A stretch of 64,000 nucleotides of DNA from Streptomyces sp. CB02056 (lineage in GTDB: Bacteria > Actinomycetota > Actinomycetes > Streptomycetales > Streptomycetaceae): the NCBI RefSeq assembly GCF_001905545.1, contig NZ_LIPD01000007.1, forward strand, positions 342,340 through 406,339, read 5' to 3'. Below the pieces are notes generated by a model. That model saw only the letters and a program-made list of their open reading frames with translations, was not told the origin of the DNA and made no database searches. This document shows, in pieces, positions 7,628-17,605 of this stretch. A program made the position numbers and the translations under genes. Positions within the stretch are counted from its first letter, which is position 1. Each line of letters begins with the position of its first letter.

Positions 7628-9501
7628 GAGGGCTCCGAGGACGAGGGGGACGAGGGGGACGAGGAGGACGGCGAGGAGAACGGCAAGGGGGGCGACGACG
7701 GGGTCAACGCGGGTGAGAACACGGGCGCTACGGGGACACGGCTGGCGGCCGGGGGCGCCACCGCCGCCGGGCGGTGCAGCTCCAGCAGGTCGCGGTGCAT
7801 CCGCTCGGCGCTGCGCAGCGCGAGGGCGGCCATGGTGAGCGACGGGTTGGAGGTGCCGAGAGAGGGCATCGACCCGCAGCCGACGGCGTACAGGTTGGGG
7901 TGCTCCCAGCACCGCTGCCAGTGGTCGACCACCGAGTTGGCGGGCGAGTCGCCCATGATGTGGGTGCCACCGGCGTGGCCGGCGCCCCGGTAGCCGTGGA
8001 CGGTTCCCCGGTGTTCGAGCCGTCCCGGCCATCCGGCCGCCGGGTAGGCGGTGTGGTCCTCGGCGCCGAGCAGCGCGAACAGCTGGTCGGAGACGGCCCG
8101 GGCCGAGGCCATGCCCTCGCGGACGTACTCGGAGACGTCGTAGCGGATGGCCGGGCTCGGCAGGCCGAGCGGGTCACGCCGGTCCCGGTCGAGGGTGACC
8201 CGGTTGGCCGGGTCGGCGGGCTGCTCCAGCTCGAACTGGAGCGAGAACTGACGGCCCAGCCGGTCGCCGAGCCGCTCCCGGAGCTCCTTGCCCCGGAGGC
8301 CCGCCGCGAGCAGCGACGCCGCCTCGGCCTCCGGCGCGCCGCCCGCCCAGGACCAGCCCCAGTTGCCGATCTCGATCCGGAACGGCGCCCGGCGGTCCCG
8401 CCCGGGTCCGAAGCGGAACGCCTCCAGGCCGCTGGTGGAGCCGGGCCCCCGGTAGGGGCCGACCGGTCGGGGCATCAGCCCCCAGGTGAGCAGGGCCGGG
8501 TGGTCCATCAGGTTCCGGCCGACCTGGTCGCTGCGGTCGGCCAGACCGGAGAGGAGCAGCAGCCGGGCGTTCTCGATCGCGTGCGCGGCGAGGACGACCA
8601 GGTCCGCCGTCACCCGGTGGGTCGTGCCGCCGGCGAGGTACTCGACTTCCCGGGCCCGCCCGGTCTCCGGGTCGGCCAGCACCCGGCTGACGACGGCCTC
8701 CGTTCGCAGTTCGACCCCGGCCGCCCAGCGGGCCTGGGTACGCATCGGGGTGTACTTGGCCCCGCTCGGGCAGGCCGGGACACAGCTGGAACTGCCCGCG
8801 CAGAGCGGCCCGTCGGCGGAGCCGGGCCTGGTCGGCACGCCGTTGCGGGCGTGCGGGGTGGCGGTGACGGCGAGCCGGGCGGGGCCGGGCACGGCGGGAT
8901 CGCGGACGGTCCGGCCGTCGAGGGCCCGGGCCAGCTGCCGGTCGAGGTAGCTGGCCGGGATGGCCCGCATCGGGAAGTCGTAGCCGTCCGGGATGGGCAG
9001 TCCGACGGCACGGCGCTGCTCCTCGGCGTCGGCGGCGACGCCGAGTTCCCGTTCGGCCTCGCGGTATTGGGGTTCCAGGTCGTGGTAGCCGATCGGCCAG
9101 TTGCGGCCGTGGCCGAGGTCGCCGGTGCGGAAGTCCTCGGGGTGCATGCGCGGGGTGAGTCCGGTCCAGAGCAGCCCGGTGCCGCCGTTGGCGCGCAGGT
9201 AGCCGCTGGCGTAGGGCAGCGGCCCGTACTGGCGGAGGTGGCCGGTGGCGGTGAAGCCGCCGTCCGGGTTCCCGGTGAGGTCGGTGACGTCGGGTGACGG
9301 CGCCTCGGGGCTGTGCGAGTAGGGCGAGGTGGGCGGTCCGCCGCCAGCCGCTCGGTGGGCGGTGGCGGCCTCGGCGCCGGTGGGCGCGGCCCGTCCGGCC
9401 TCCAGGACGAGGACCCGCCAGCCCTGTGCGCCCAGGCGGTGGGCGACCAGTGTCCCGGCGAAGCCCGCGCCGACCACGACGGCGTCCCAACGGGCGGTCA
9501 C
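7624..9501 (-). CDS. GMC family FAD-dependent oxidoreductase
   Basis: A 625-aa glucose-methanol-choline oxidoreductase that should oxidise an alcohol group with FAD. The dinucleotide-binding motif is at the N-terminus (VVVGAGFAGTLVAHRLG), a Cys cluster CAGSSSCVPACPSGA lies mid-protein, and the C-terminal catalytic region contains GAGHAGGTHIMGDSP and GCGSMPSLGTSNPSLTMAAL. The last 40 residues are a low-complexity Pro/Ser tail, unusual for the family. GTG start, overlapping the stop of the small-subunit gene by four bases. With that partner it looks like a two-subunit dehydrogenase rather than a stand-alone oxidase; no cytochrome subunit is encoded here. Confidence 0.88.
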   Translation of the reverse strand: MTARWDAVVVGAGFAGTLVAHRLGAQGWRVLVLEAGRAAPTGAEAATAHRAAGGGPPTSPYSHSPEAPSPDVTDLTGNPDGGFTATGHLRQYGPLPYASGYLRANGGTGLLWTGLTPRMHPEDFRTGDLGHGRNWPIGYHDLEPQYREAERELGVAADAEEQRRAVGLPIPDGYDFPMRAIPASYLDRQLARALDGRTVRDPAVPGPARLAVTATPHARNGVPTRPGSADGPLCAGSSSCVPACPSGAKYTPMRTQARWAAGVELRTEAVVSRVLADPETGRAREVEYLAGGTTHRVTADLVVLAAHAIENARLLLLSGLADRSDQVGRNLMDHPALLTWGLMPRPVGPYRGPGSTSGLEAFRFGPGRDRRAPFRIEIGNWGWSWAGGAPEAEAASLLAAGLRGKELRERLGDRLGRQFSLQFELEQPADPANRVTLDRDRRDPLGLPSPAIRYDVSEYVREGMASARAVSDQLFALLGAEDHTAYPAAGWPGRLEHRGTVHGYRGAGHAGGTHIMGDSPANSVVDHWQRCWEHPNLYAVGCGSMPSLGTSNPSLTMAALALRSAERMHRDLLELHRPAAVAPPAASRVPVAPVFSPALTPSSPPLPFSSPSSSSPSSPSSSEPS

Positions 9502-9992
9502 CGGCCCTCACCGCCGTTCTCCGGTGCCACTGCCCCGGTGCCCCGCGATGCGGTGCCTCCCGACGTCGCGGCCCCGCCCAGGATCTCCGCCCCTCCCCGG
9601 ACCTCGGGGCCCGGAACCTCGGCGCCCCGGGGCGCGCCGGCCCAGCTGCCGTGCCCGGGGGCGGCGGCGCCGGGCGGGACGGCGTGGAAGGTCCGCCAGA
9701 CCAGCCCCTGGTCGTGGGCGCGGGCGGAGGAGGGCGCCTCGCCGGGCCAGGCGCCGACGTACCAGAGGTGGACCAGGGCGTGCTCGTCGCGGACCCGGTG
9801 GGCCAGCGTGGTGCGGTGGTGCTCGTCCGCCATGCCGGTGGAGCGCAGTTCGGGCACGTCGAAGCCGGTCAGCTCGGCGCAGACGCGGAGGAACTCGTCC
9901 GGGTCTGCCAGGGCGTCGACGTACGCCTTCGCTCCGGGGTCCCAGCGCTCCGCCAGGTCGTAGTCGGCCGGACGGTTGTCGGACACGGACAC
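9498..9992 (-). CDS. Dehydrogenase small subunit, FAD-SLDH/gluconate dehydrogenase subunit 3-like
   Basis: A 164-aa protein whose N-terminal half (FLRVCAELTGFDVPELRS, then LVHLWYVGAWPGEA) resembles the small subunit of membrane-bound sorbitol/gluconate dehydrogenases. In those enzymes it accompanies a GMC-type large subunit. The C-terminal half is Gly/Ala/Pro-rich and unstructured. The twin-arginine signal usually present on the family is not visible, so the complex may be cytoplasmic. The GTG at 9992 is chosen because GGGGG lies nine bases upstream; ATG at 10031 is an alternative. First gene of the coupled four-gene operon. Confidence 0.6.
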   Translation of the reverse strand: MSVSDNRPADYDLAERWDPGAKAYVDALADPDEFLRVCAELTGFDVPELRSTGMADEHHRTTLAHRVRDEHALVHLWYVGAWPGEAPSSARAHDQGLVWRTFHAVPPGAAAPGHGSWAGAPRGAEVPGPEVRGGAEILGGAATSGGTASRGTGAVAPENGGEGR

Positions 9993-10225
9993 GCGGACAC
10001 CCCCACGATCGGCAACGGGTGGCCGAGGCATGACAGGCCGTACGGCGCAACGGTCCGTACGGCACGACAGGCCCCGCACAACGCGGCAGGTCCGGGGCCG
10101 CCGGTCCTCGCGGGGACGGCCCTGCCTGCCACCGCGATCCTGCCGCCCGCCCTCACCACCGGAAACGCGTTGCACGAATCTGCCCGGACTTCATCACCCT
10201 GTGCCCGGTCGGCCGTCCATCCCGA

Positions 10226-11308
10226 TCATCCGGCGTCCGCTTCCGGTCGGCCCAGCGCCCGCACCGCCGCCAGGACGTCCAGGCCCAGCTCCGGGTCGGC
10301 GTCCTCGGGGAGGCTGACGGACAGCCGGGTGACCAGCCCCGCGTAGCGGCGGTGGATCTCCCCCGCGACCTCCTCGACCGGACCGCAGACCGCGAAGGCG
10401 TCGAACACCTCGTCGTCGATCAGCGCGGCCATCTCCGCCCAGCGCCCGCGAACCGAGTGGGTGTGCAGTTCCTCCTGGAGCCCCTCCCAGCCGTGCTGCG
10501 CCAGCACCGGGCGGTAGGCCGGCGTGGAGGCGTAGAACGCGAGCCGCTCGCGGGTGGCGGCCCGGTTGGCCGCCAGCTCCTCCTCGGTGCGGCCGGTGGC
10601 GGTGAGCACGTTGCCGACGATCTCGAACGGCCGCTCCGTCCACGCGGCGCCCTCCGCCTCGGCCCGGGCCCGTTCCTCGGTCAGGCCCGGCAGCACCTGC
10701 TCGACCAGGTAGGCGGTGGAGGAGAACGGGTGGCTCAGGAAGCCGTCGGCCACCGCCCCGGCGGTCCGGGTCATCAGCGGCCCGACGCCCGCCAACAGGA
10801 TGCGCGGCACCCCGGACGGGACCGGATCCGGCGAGAACACCGGCGTCATCACCGTGTGGGTGTAGAACTCGCCCCGGAAGCGCAGCCGTTCGCCGGTCTG
10901 CCAGCTGTGCCAGATCGCCCGCACCGCGTGCACGTACTCGCGCATCCGGGCGGCCGGGCGGTCCCAGGGCATCCCGAAGCGCTTCTCGATGTGCGGCTTG
11001 ACCTGCGAGCCCAGCCCGATGACGGCCCGTCCGCCGGAGGCCGCGTGCAGCCCCCAGGCCTGGTAGGCGAGCGTCATCGGGGTCCGCGCGAAGGCCACCG
11101 CGATGCCGGTGGCCAGCTCGATCGACTCGGTGCGGTCGGCCGCCCGGGCGAGCTGGAGGAACGGGTCGTACGCGGTCTCGGCGACCACCAGCCGGTCCGT
11201 GCCCCGGCGTTCGGCCCGCTCGGCGGCGTCCAGGATGCCCGCCGGGTGTCCGGAGGCGGTGGCGTCGAGGCGCAGGGCGGCGGGTCGGAGGGCGGCGGGT
11301 CGGTCCAT
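10226..11308 (-). CDS. LLM class F420/flavin-dependent oxidoreductase
   Basis: A 360-aa luciferase-like monooxygenase-fold protein of the TIGR03617-like F420-dependent group. Recognisable blocks are DRLVVAETAYDPFLQLARAA, IELATGIAVAFARTPMTLAY, then GGRAVIGLGSQVKPHIEKRF and AGVGPLMTRTAGAVADGFLS. Family enzymes use reduced F420 or FMN to act on small organic substrates. It lies 92 bases downstream of a TetR gene on the same strand and may be under its control. The start at 11308 is the only one that fits the conserved N-terminus; upstream frame has no family similarity. Confidence 0.85.
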   Translation of the reverse strand: MDRPAALRPAALRLDATASGHPAGILDAAERAERRGTDRLVVAETAYDPFLQLARAADRTESIELATGIAVAFARTPMTLAYQAWGLHAASGGRAVIGLGSQVKPHIEKRFGMPWDRPAARMREYVHAVRAIWHSWQTGERLRFRGEFYTHTVMTPVFSPDPVPSGVPRILLAGVGPLMTRTAGAVADGFLSHPFSSTAYLVEQVLPGLTEERARAEAEGAAWTERPFEIVGNVLTATGRTEEELAANRAATRERLAFYASTPAYRPVLAQHGWEGLQEELHTHSVRGRWAEMAALIDDEVFDAFAVCGPVEEVAGEIHRRYAGLVTRLSVSLPEDADPELGLDVLAAVRALGRPEADAG

Positions 11309-11400
11309 GGCGGTGCTCCTGGTCGCGGGCGGCGGTGCTACCCGGGTAGCCTGCCACGCCCCGCCCCGGGCCCCCGGGCCCCGGACCGACCGCCGCCCCC

Positions 11401-12039
11401 TCACCGACCGCCGACGGCACCGCCCGCACCGCCCGCACCACCCGGCGCCGCGAACAGCCGGTCCAGGTGCCGGTCGACGGCCGTGAGCACGGCGGCGGGC
11501 TCGACCACGTCCAGCTCCAGCAGCGTGGTGAACCCGGTGAGCGCGAGCAGCAGGTCCGTCTCCACCACCGGGTCGCGGTCGGCCGCGAGCTGCCCGTCGG
11601 CGATCGCCTGCCGGACGATCCCCTCGACCATCGCCCGCCCCTGGAGCAGTCCGTCGCGCGCCCGCGCGTGGACCTCCTCGTCGTGCAGCGCCTCCAGCAC
11701 GTAGGCGGCGCTCATCCGGCTGGTCGCCCGCGCGTCGGCGTGCAGGGGCAGCAGCTCGACCAGCATCGCCCGCAGCACGTCGCGCGGGTGCGGCCGTTCG
11801 CCGAGCTCCGCCAGTGCCCGGCCGACCCGCAACCCGCTCTGCTCGCCGGCGAAGTCCATCGCGAAGGTGAGCATCTGCGCCCGGGAGCCGAAGTAGTGCT
11901 GGAGCTGCCCGAGCGAGATGCCCGCCTCCTGGGCGACCTCGCGCATCGTCAGGTGCGTGGCGCCGCGCCGCTCCACGACCCGCCACAGCGCGCGGGCGAT
12001 CGTCTCGCGGCGTTCCCGGTGGTCGACCTGCTTGGGCAT
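11401..12039 (-). CDS. TetR family transcriptional regulator
   Basis: A 212-aa repressor-type regulator. The helix-turn-helix occupies about residues 10-55 (TMREVAQEAGISLGQLQHYF), and the rest is the helical ligand-binding domain. It ends in a Gly/Ala-rich tail. It is divergent from the carboxylesterase gene at 12166 with 126 bases between them, the usual arrangement for a regulator controlling that gene and itself. The LLM oxidoreductase downstream may be in the same transcript. Confidence 0.88.
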   Translation of the reverse strand: MPKQVDHRERRETIARALWRVVERRGATHLTMREVAQEAGISLGQLQHYFGSRAQMLTFAMDFAGEQSGLRVGRALAELGERPHPRDVLRAMLVELLPLHADARATSRMSAAYVLEALHDEEVHARARDGLLQGRAMVEGIVRQAIADGQLAADRDPVVETDLLLALTGFTTLLELDVVEPAAVLTAVDRHLDRLFAAPGGAGGAGGAVGGR

Positions 12040-12108
12040 CGGCGGCGGCTCCTCGGACTCCCCGCGGGCCGCGGAAACAGCGGACCCTGCGGGATCTTTT
12101 CCATACGC

Positions 12109-12134
12109 TTGACATAATACAGCTGACCTATAAC
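12109..12134 (+). promoter_or_regulatory. Promoter/operator region between tetR and carboxylesterase
   Basis: The only AT-rich patch in the divergent intergenic region contains TTGACA (12109-12114) and TATAAC (12129-12134) around a CAGCTG core. The 14-base spacing is short for a standard promoter, so the two hexamers may belong to different promoters. An imperfect ATA...TAT symmetry around CAGCTG could be the TetR operator. Low certainty. Confidence 0.35.
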
Positions 12135-12165
12135 GTGGGAAGCCTTCCGAGGGAGGAGCGTCCAC

Positions 12166-13707
12166 ATGTCGGAGCAGCCCGTCATCCGCACCACCGAAGG
12201 ACTCGTCCGCGGCCGCTGGGAGCCGCGGCGCGAGCCGGAACAGCACTCGGAGCAGCACCACGAGCAGCGAGACCGCCGAGGACTCGCAGTCTTCCGCGGC
12301 ATCCGCTACGCCCAACCGCCCGTCGGAGCCCTCCGCTTCGCCGCCCCCGCCGAGCCCGAGCCGTGGGACGGCGTCCGCGAGGCCGTCGCCTTCGGCCCCG
12401 TCGTCCCCCAGTCCGGGCCGATGCCCGCCGGGTCCGGCGAGTCGTCCGAGGACACCGACTGGCTGACGCTCGACGTCTGCACGCCCGATCCTGGCGCGGC
12501 CGGGCTGCCGGTCCTGGTCTGGATCCACGGCGGCGGGTTCATGTCCGGCACCGCCGGAGACCCGCTGTACGACCCGACCGCCCTGGCCTCCGCCGGGCTC
12601 GTCGTGGTGGCCGTCAACTACCGCGTGGGCGCCGAGGGCTTCGCCCTGCTGGAGGGCGCCCCGGCCAACCGGGCCTTCCTGGACCAGATCGCCACCCTGC
12701 ACTGGGTGCGGCGCAACATCGCCCGGTTCGGCGGGGACCCGGCCCGGGTGACCGTCGCCGGGCAGTCCGCGGGCGCCGGCTCGGTCGCCGCCCTGCTGGC
12801 GATGGACCCGGCCCGCGGCCTGTTCCGGCGGGCCGTCGCCCACTCGGTGCCGGGCAACCACTGCACGCCCGCACTGGCCGCCGAGGTCACCGCCGAGCTC
12901 GCGAAGCTGCTCGGCACCGTCCCCACCGCCGCCGCGCTGGCCGAAGTGCACCCCTGGCGCCTGGCCTCGGCGGTCACCGAGCTGAATGCCGCGCTGCCGG
13001 ACCACGTCGCACGCTGGGGCCGACTGGCACGGAGCGGCATCGCCACCGTCCCGGTGGTCGACGGCGAGATCCTGCCGGGCTCCCCGTGGTCGGCGCTGAC
13101 CGCCGGCGTGGACCTGCTGGTCGGTCACACCCGGGACGAGTTCCGGCTGTTCAGCGTCCTCAGCGGCCGACACGGCGGCTTCACCGAGGAGGAGGCGCAG
13201 CGCATGCTGAAGGCGTTCGCGCCGACGCCGGGCGGCCCGGACGCCTACCGGTCCGCCCTCCCCGGCGCGACGCCCTCCGAACTCCTCGAAGCCGTCGGCT
13301 CCGACGCCCTGTTCCGGGTGCCGTCCCTCCGGCTGGCCGAGGCCAACGCGGCCGCCGGCGGCACCTCGTACCTCTTCGAGCTCGCCCTGCCCGCCCCCGC
13401 CCTCGGCGGCGTCCTCGGCGCCTGCCACGGCCTGGACGTACCGCTCGCGTTCGGCAGCCTGGACAGCCCGACGGCGCGGCAGTCGCTCGGCGACCCGCCC
13501 CCGCCGGAGGCCGTCCGGGTCTCGGCGGAGCTGCGCCGGGCCTGGGTCCGGTTCGCCACCACCGGCGACCCGGGGTGGCCCGCCTTCGATCCGGACCAGC
13601 AGCTCACCCGCGTCCTGGACACCCGCTCGGAGACCGTCCGCTACCCGGAACAGGCCGCCCGCCGGATCTGGGCGGGGCACCCCCTCACCGCCTACGACCT
13701 GCACTGA
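12166..13707 (+). CDS. Carboxylesterase/lipase family protein (type B)
   Basis: A 513-aa alpha/beta hydrolase of the type-B carboxylesterase family. It shows GIRYAQPPVGALRF near the N-terminus, the oxyanion-hole motif WIHGGGFMSG, the nucleophile elbow VAGQSAGAGSV with the catalytic Ser, and a late CHGLDVPLAFG with the catalytic His. There is no signal peptide, so it should act in the cytoplasm on esters or carbamates. A strong GGGAGGAG ribosome-binding site precedes ATG. A His/Glu-rich insertion (residues 24-45, EQHSEQHHEQ) sits between the first strands and is unusual. Divergent TetR gene is the likely regulator. Confidence 0.9.
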   Translation: MSEQPVIRTTEGLVRGRWEPRREPEQHSEQHHEQRDRRGLAVFRGIRYAQPPVGALRFAAPAEPEPWDGVREAVAFGPVVPQSGPMPAGSGESSEDTDWLTLDVCTPDPGAAGLPVLVWIHGGGFMSGTAGDPLYDPTALASAGLVVVAVNYRVGAEGFALLEGAPANRAFLDQIATLHWVRRNIARFGGDPARVTVAGQSAGAGSVAALLAMDPARGLFRRAVAHSVPGNHCTPALAAEVTAELAKLLGTVPTAAALAEVHPWRLASAVTELNAALPDHVARWGRLARSGIATVPVVDGEILPGSPWSALTAGVDLLVGHTRDEFRLFSVLSGRHGGFTEEEAQRMLKAFAPTPGGPDAYRSALPGATPSELLEAVGSDALFRVPSLRLAEANAAAGGTSYLFELALPAPALGGVLGACHGLDVPLAFGSLDSPTARQSLGDPPPPEAVRVSAELRRAWVRFATTGDPGWPAFDPDQQLTRVLDTRSETVRYPEQAARRIWAGHPLTAYDLH

Positions 13708-13756
13708 CGGGGGCCCGGCCGGACGGGGAGCCCGAGGGCGGGTGCCGAGGACGGCC

Positions 13757-13786
13757 GTACGGCGCGGGCGCATGCCCGCGCCGTAC
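13757..13786. terminator. Bidirectional hairpin terminator
   Basis: Perfect 13-bp stem (GTACGGCGCGGGC and its complement) with a four-base GCAT loop, midway between the convergent carboxylesterase and DJ-1/PfpI genes, so it can serve both. Confidence 0.8.
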
Positions 13787-13866
13787 CCGCCGTGGGCTCC
13801 TCACCCGCTCAGGCAGCTCCCGTGCACGGGCGACCGCACGGACCGGCCGTTCCGCCGCTACTTCCC

Positions 13867-14547
13867 CTACTTCCCCGCGTCCTTCAGCAGCCGCAGCAGC
13901 CCGGTCGCCACCAGGGCCGAGGAGGCCGGGTTCTGACCGGTCACCAGGTTGCGGTCGACCACCGCGTGCGGCGCCCAGGGCTCGCCCTCCTCGAAGTCCA
14001 CGCCGAGCCCGACCAGCCGGTCCTGGAGCAGCCACGGCGCGCGGTCCGCCAGGCCGGCCTGGGTCTCCTCGGCGTTGGTGAAGCCGGTCACCCGGTACCC
14101 GGCGAAGGGCGAGCCGCCGTCCTCGGTCCGCGCGGCGAGCAGCGCGGCCGGGCCGTGGCAGACCACTCCGAGCGGGCGCCCGGAGGCGAGCACCCGGGTG
14201 AGCAGCCGGCCGGAGTCGGCGTCGACCGCCAGGTCCTCCATCGGGCCGTGGCCGCCGGGGTAGAAGACGGCGTCGTAGTCGGCCGGGTCGACCTCGGCCA
14301 GCACCAGCGGCCGCCGGAACTCGGCGATCCCCGCCAGTTCCTCGGCCATCGCCGGGTCGGTCAGGCTGGCCCGGTCCGCGACCGGGACGACACCGCCGGG
14401 AGTGGCGACGGCGACCCGGTGGCCGGCCTCGGCGAAGGCCCGGTACGGGACGACCGCCTCCTCCGCCCAGAAGCCGGTCGGGTGCTCGGTGCCGTCGTTC
14501 AGGGTCCAGACCTTCGAACCGGTCAGGACGAACAGGATGTCGGCCAT
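13867..14547 (-). CDS. Type 1 glutamine amidotransferase domain protein (DJ-1/PfpI, Hsp31-like)
   Basis: A 226-aa protein of the DJ-1/PfpI superfamily, Hsp31 branch. The nucleophile is C130 in VVCHGPAAL, the conserved acidic residue is in TGFWAEE (about E29/E30), and YDAVFYPGGHGPMEDL is the family strand-loop. Relatives act as chaperones, glyoxalase III or deglycases, handling electrophile-damaged molecules. It is divergent from a LysR-type gene with a palindromic operator between them, which suggests induction by a small molecule such as an aldehyde (inference). The gene is followed by a strong terminator. Confidence 0.9.
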   Translation of the reverse strand: MADILFVLTGSKVWTLNDGTEHPTGFWAEEAVVPYRAFAEAGHRVAVATPGGVVPVADRASLTDPAMAEELAGIAEFRRPLVLAEVDPADYDAVFYPGGHGPMEDLAVDADSGRLLTRVLASGRPLGVVCHGPAALLAARTEDGGSPFAGYRVTGFTNAEETQAGLADRAPWLLQDRLVGLGVDFEEGEPWAPHAVVDRNLVTGQNPASSALVATGLLRLLKDAGK

Positions 14548-14659
14548 GGGGGTGTGCCTCCGGGGGTGCCGCGGTCTCCGCCACGACGGTCCGCCGCGGC
14601 GCTCACGCGGTCGACGCTAGACGCGCCCGGCCCACGGGAACCAATGGGCCACGCGATAC

Positions 14660-14683
14660 GAGGCATCGGAATTCCGATACCTC
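14660..14683. promoter_or_regulatory. LysR operator, near-perfect 24-bp palindrome
   Basis: GAGG-C-ATCGGAATTCCGAT-A-CCTC is symmetric except for one base pair and lies in the divergent region between the DJ-1/PfpI and lysR genes. The core is ATC-N8-GAT, fitting the T-N11-A style of LysR recognition sites. A partial copy, CATCGGAAT at 14772-14780 followed by CCCGTAC, lies 18 bases before the lysR start and could be the second (activation or autoregulation) site. Confidence 0.7.
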
Positions 14684-14797
14684 ACCCGGACCGTCGAGCC
14701 GGTCGCCAAGCTCAGCACCGAACCGACCACGGAATCCACCATCGGGCCCACCCCAGGGCCCACCGCCGAGCCATCGGAATCCCGTACGCTCACGGGC

Positions 14798-15709
14798 ATG
14801 AGCGATCGCCCGGCCACCGGCTCCGGCCCGCTGGACCTCAACCAGCTGCGGACCTTCCTCGCCGTACACCGGGCGGGCTCCTTCACCGCGGCCGCGCACC
14901 TGCTGGGCCTCTCCCAGTCCACGGTGACCGCGCAGATCCGGGCACTGGAGCAGCGGCTCGGCCGGGAGCTGTTCGAACGCCGGGCCCGCGGGGTCAGCCC
15001 GCTGCCGTACGCCGACGACCTCGCCGCCCGCCTGGCCGGGCCCCTGGACCGGCTCGCGGGCCTCGCCGACGGGCGCGGCGGCGGCGCGCCGGAGCCGGTG
15101 CACCTGGCCGGGCCGGCCGAGTTCCTCGGCACCGTCCTGCTGGCCGAGCTGGCCCCGCTGGTCGCGCAGGGCGTCCAGCTGCGGGTGACCGGCGGGCTCA
15201 CCGACCCGCTGCTGGCGGAACTGCGCGCCGGGCAGCACGACCTGGTGGTCGCCACCCGGCGTCCGCGCGGCCGGACGCTGCTCGCCGAACCGCTCGCCGA
15301 CGAGGAGTTCGTCCTGGTCGCGGCCCCGGTCTGGGCCGAGCGGCTGGCCGGCCGGGAGCTGCCCGACGCGCTGGCCGAGGCACCGCTGCTCAGCTACGCC
15401 GAGGACCTGCCGATCGCCCGCCGCTACTGGCGGCACGTCTTCGACCGGCGGCTGCACGCCCGGGCCGCGGTCACCGTGCCGGACCTGCGGGCGCTGCTCT
15501 CGGCGGTGACCGCGGGCGCGGGCTGGAGCGTGCTGCCCGGCTACCTGTGCCGGGCCGAACTCGCCTCCGGGGCCCTGCGGTTGCTGCACGAGCCGGCCGA
15601 TCCGCCGATCAACACCGCCTACCTGGTGCGCCGCCCGGCCGGCTCGGCCAACCCGCACGTGGCCCTGGTCCGCGAACACCTGCTGGCCGCGGCCCGCACC
15701 TGGGGCTGA
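14798..15709 (+). CDS. LysR family transcriptional regulator
   Basis: A 303-aa regulator with the standard LysR layout: winged helix-turn-helix at about residues 12-70 (LRTFLAVHRAGSFTAAAHLL, then SQSTVTAQIRALEQRLG) and a periplasmic-binding-protein-like co-inducer domain (PVHLAGPAEFLGTVLLAELA, YAEDLPIARRYWRHVF). It is divergent from the DJ-1/PfpI gene, with a strong palindrome between them, so it most likely controls that gene and itself. ATG at 14798 is the first start at the family N-terminus. Confidence 0.9.
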   Translation: MSDRPATGSGPLDLNQLRTFLAVHRAGSFTAAAHLLGLSQSTVTAQIRALEQRLGRELFERRARGVSPLPYADDLAARLAGPLDRLAGLADGRGGGAPEPVHLAGPAEFLGTVLLAELAPLVAQGVQLRVTGGLTDPLLAELRAGQHDLVVATRRPRGRTLLAEPLADEEFVLVAAPVWAERLAGRELPDALAEAPLLSYAEDLPIARRYWRHVFDRRLHARAAVTVPDLRALLSAVTAGAGWSVLPGYLCRAELASGALRLLHEPADPPINTAYLVRRPAGSANPHVALVREHLLAAARTWG

Positions 15710-15763
15710 CCGGCCGCGCCCCCGCCGACCGGCCGCCCACCAGCCACACACCGCGCCCCGGGA

Positions 15764-16593
15764 TCAGACCGCCAGGTCCCGCCGCTCCAGCAGCCGGAAG
15801 GCCGCCACCAGCCCGAGCAGCCCCACCCCGAGCAGCACGCCGAACGCCGCCCACGGCACCCCGCCGTGGCCGAGCACGTCGCCCGGCGCGTAGTAGTGGA
15901 ACGGGCTGAGGTAGCGCAACGGCCGGGCCGGGGACCAGGCCAGCGCGACGAAGTTGAGCGCGAAACCGACCGCGCCGAAGGCGACGGCCGCGCCGACCAC
16001 ATGGGCCCGCCGCCGGCTGACCGCGGAGACCGCCAGCACCGGTCCGGTCAGGCAGAACGCGAGGGCGCAGCCGAGCAGTCCGGCGGTGAACACCGCACCC
16101 TCCGGGACGGCCTCGCGCAGCGGCGCGGAGACCGCCACCCCGAGCGCGAGGGTCAGCGTGGCGGCGGCGTTGAGCAGCACCGAGGCGGCGACCAGGGCGC
16201 CGGTCCGCTCGGCGAGCAGCCGGCGGCGGGAGACCGGGCGGGTCATCAGCAGCTCGATGGTGCCGGACTCGACGTCGGCCGCGACGGCGGCGGCGCCGAG
16301 CGAGCCGATCACGGTCAGCTGGAGGGCGATCCAGAACGGGTGGGTGAGCCCGGCGCCGAGCAGGCCGGGGTAGCTGGCGATGGAGACGTCGCCGTTGGAA
16401 CCGCTGAAGGCCTTGAACGCGCCGGGCGGGGTGCGACCACCGCCGAACAGGTCGCCGGGCGGGATGGTCCCGGCGATCACCACGATCAGGGCCTCGAAGA
16501 CGACCATGCCGAACAGCAGGGAGAGCAGCATCCGGCGCCGCCGGTGCAGGGCGAGCCAGACCAGCGGGAGGCGGCGGTTGACGGTGCCCGGGT

Positions 16594-16597
<4 letters not shown>
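15764..16597 (-). CDS. ABC-2 type transporter permease
   Basis: A 277-aa membrane protein with about six hydrophobic segments, starting with LLSLLFGMVVFEALIVVIAG. The cytosolic ESGTIELLMTRPVSRRRLLA motif is typical of ABC-2 permeases such as those of the Nod/bacitracin/daunorubicin exporters. It is the partner of the ATPase upstream: its GTG start overlaps the ATPase stop by four bases. Together they form a simple exporter or membrane-trafficking unit. Substrate unknown. The unrelated lysR gene converges from the other side. Confidence 0.85.
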
Positions 16598-17589
<992 letters not shown>

Positions 17590-17605
17590 GACCACCTCCT
17601 GTGAG

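Noticed and set aside
10194..12115. Longer open frames around the LLM oxidoreductase and tetR genes
   Set aside because: Conserved N-termini place the starts at 11308 and 12039; the extra upstream translation is Arg/Gly/Ala-rich shadow sequence.
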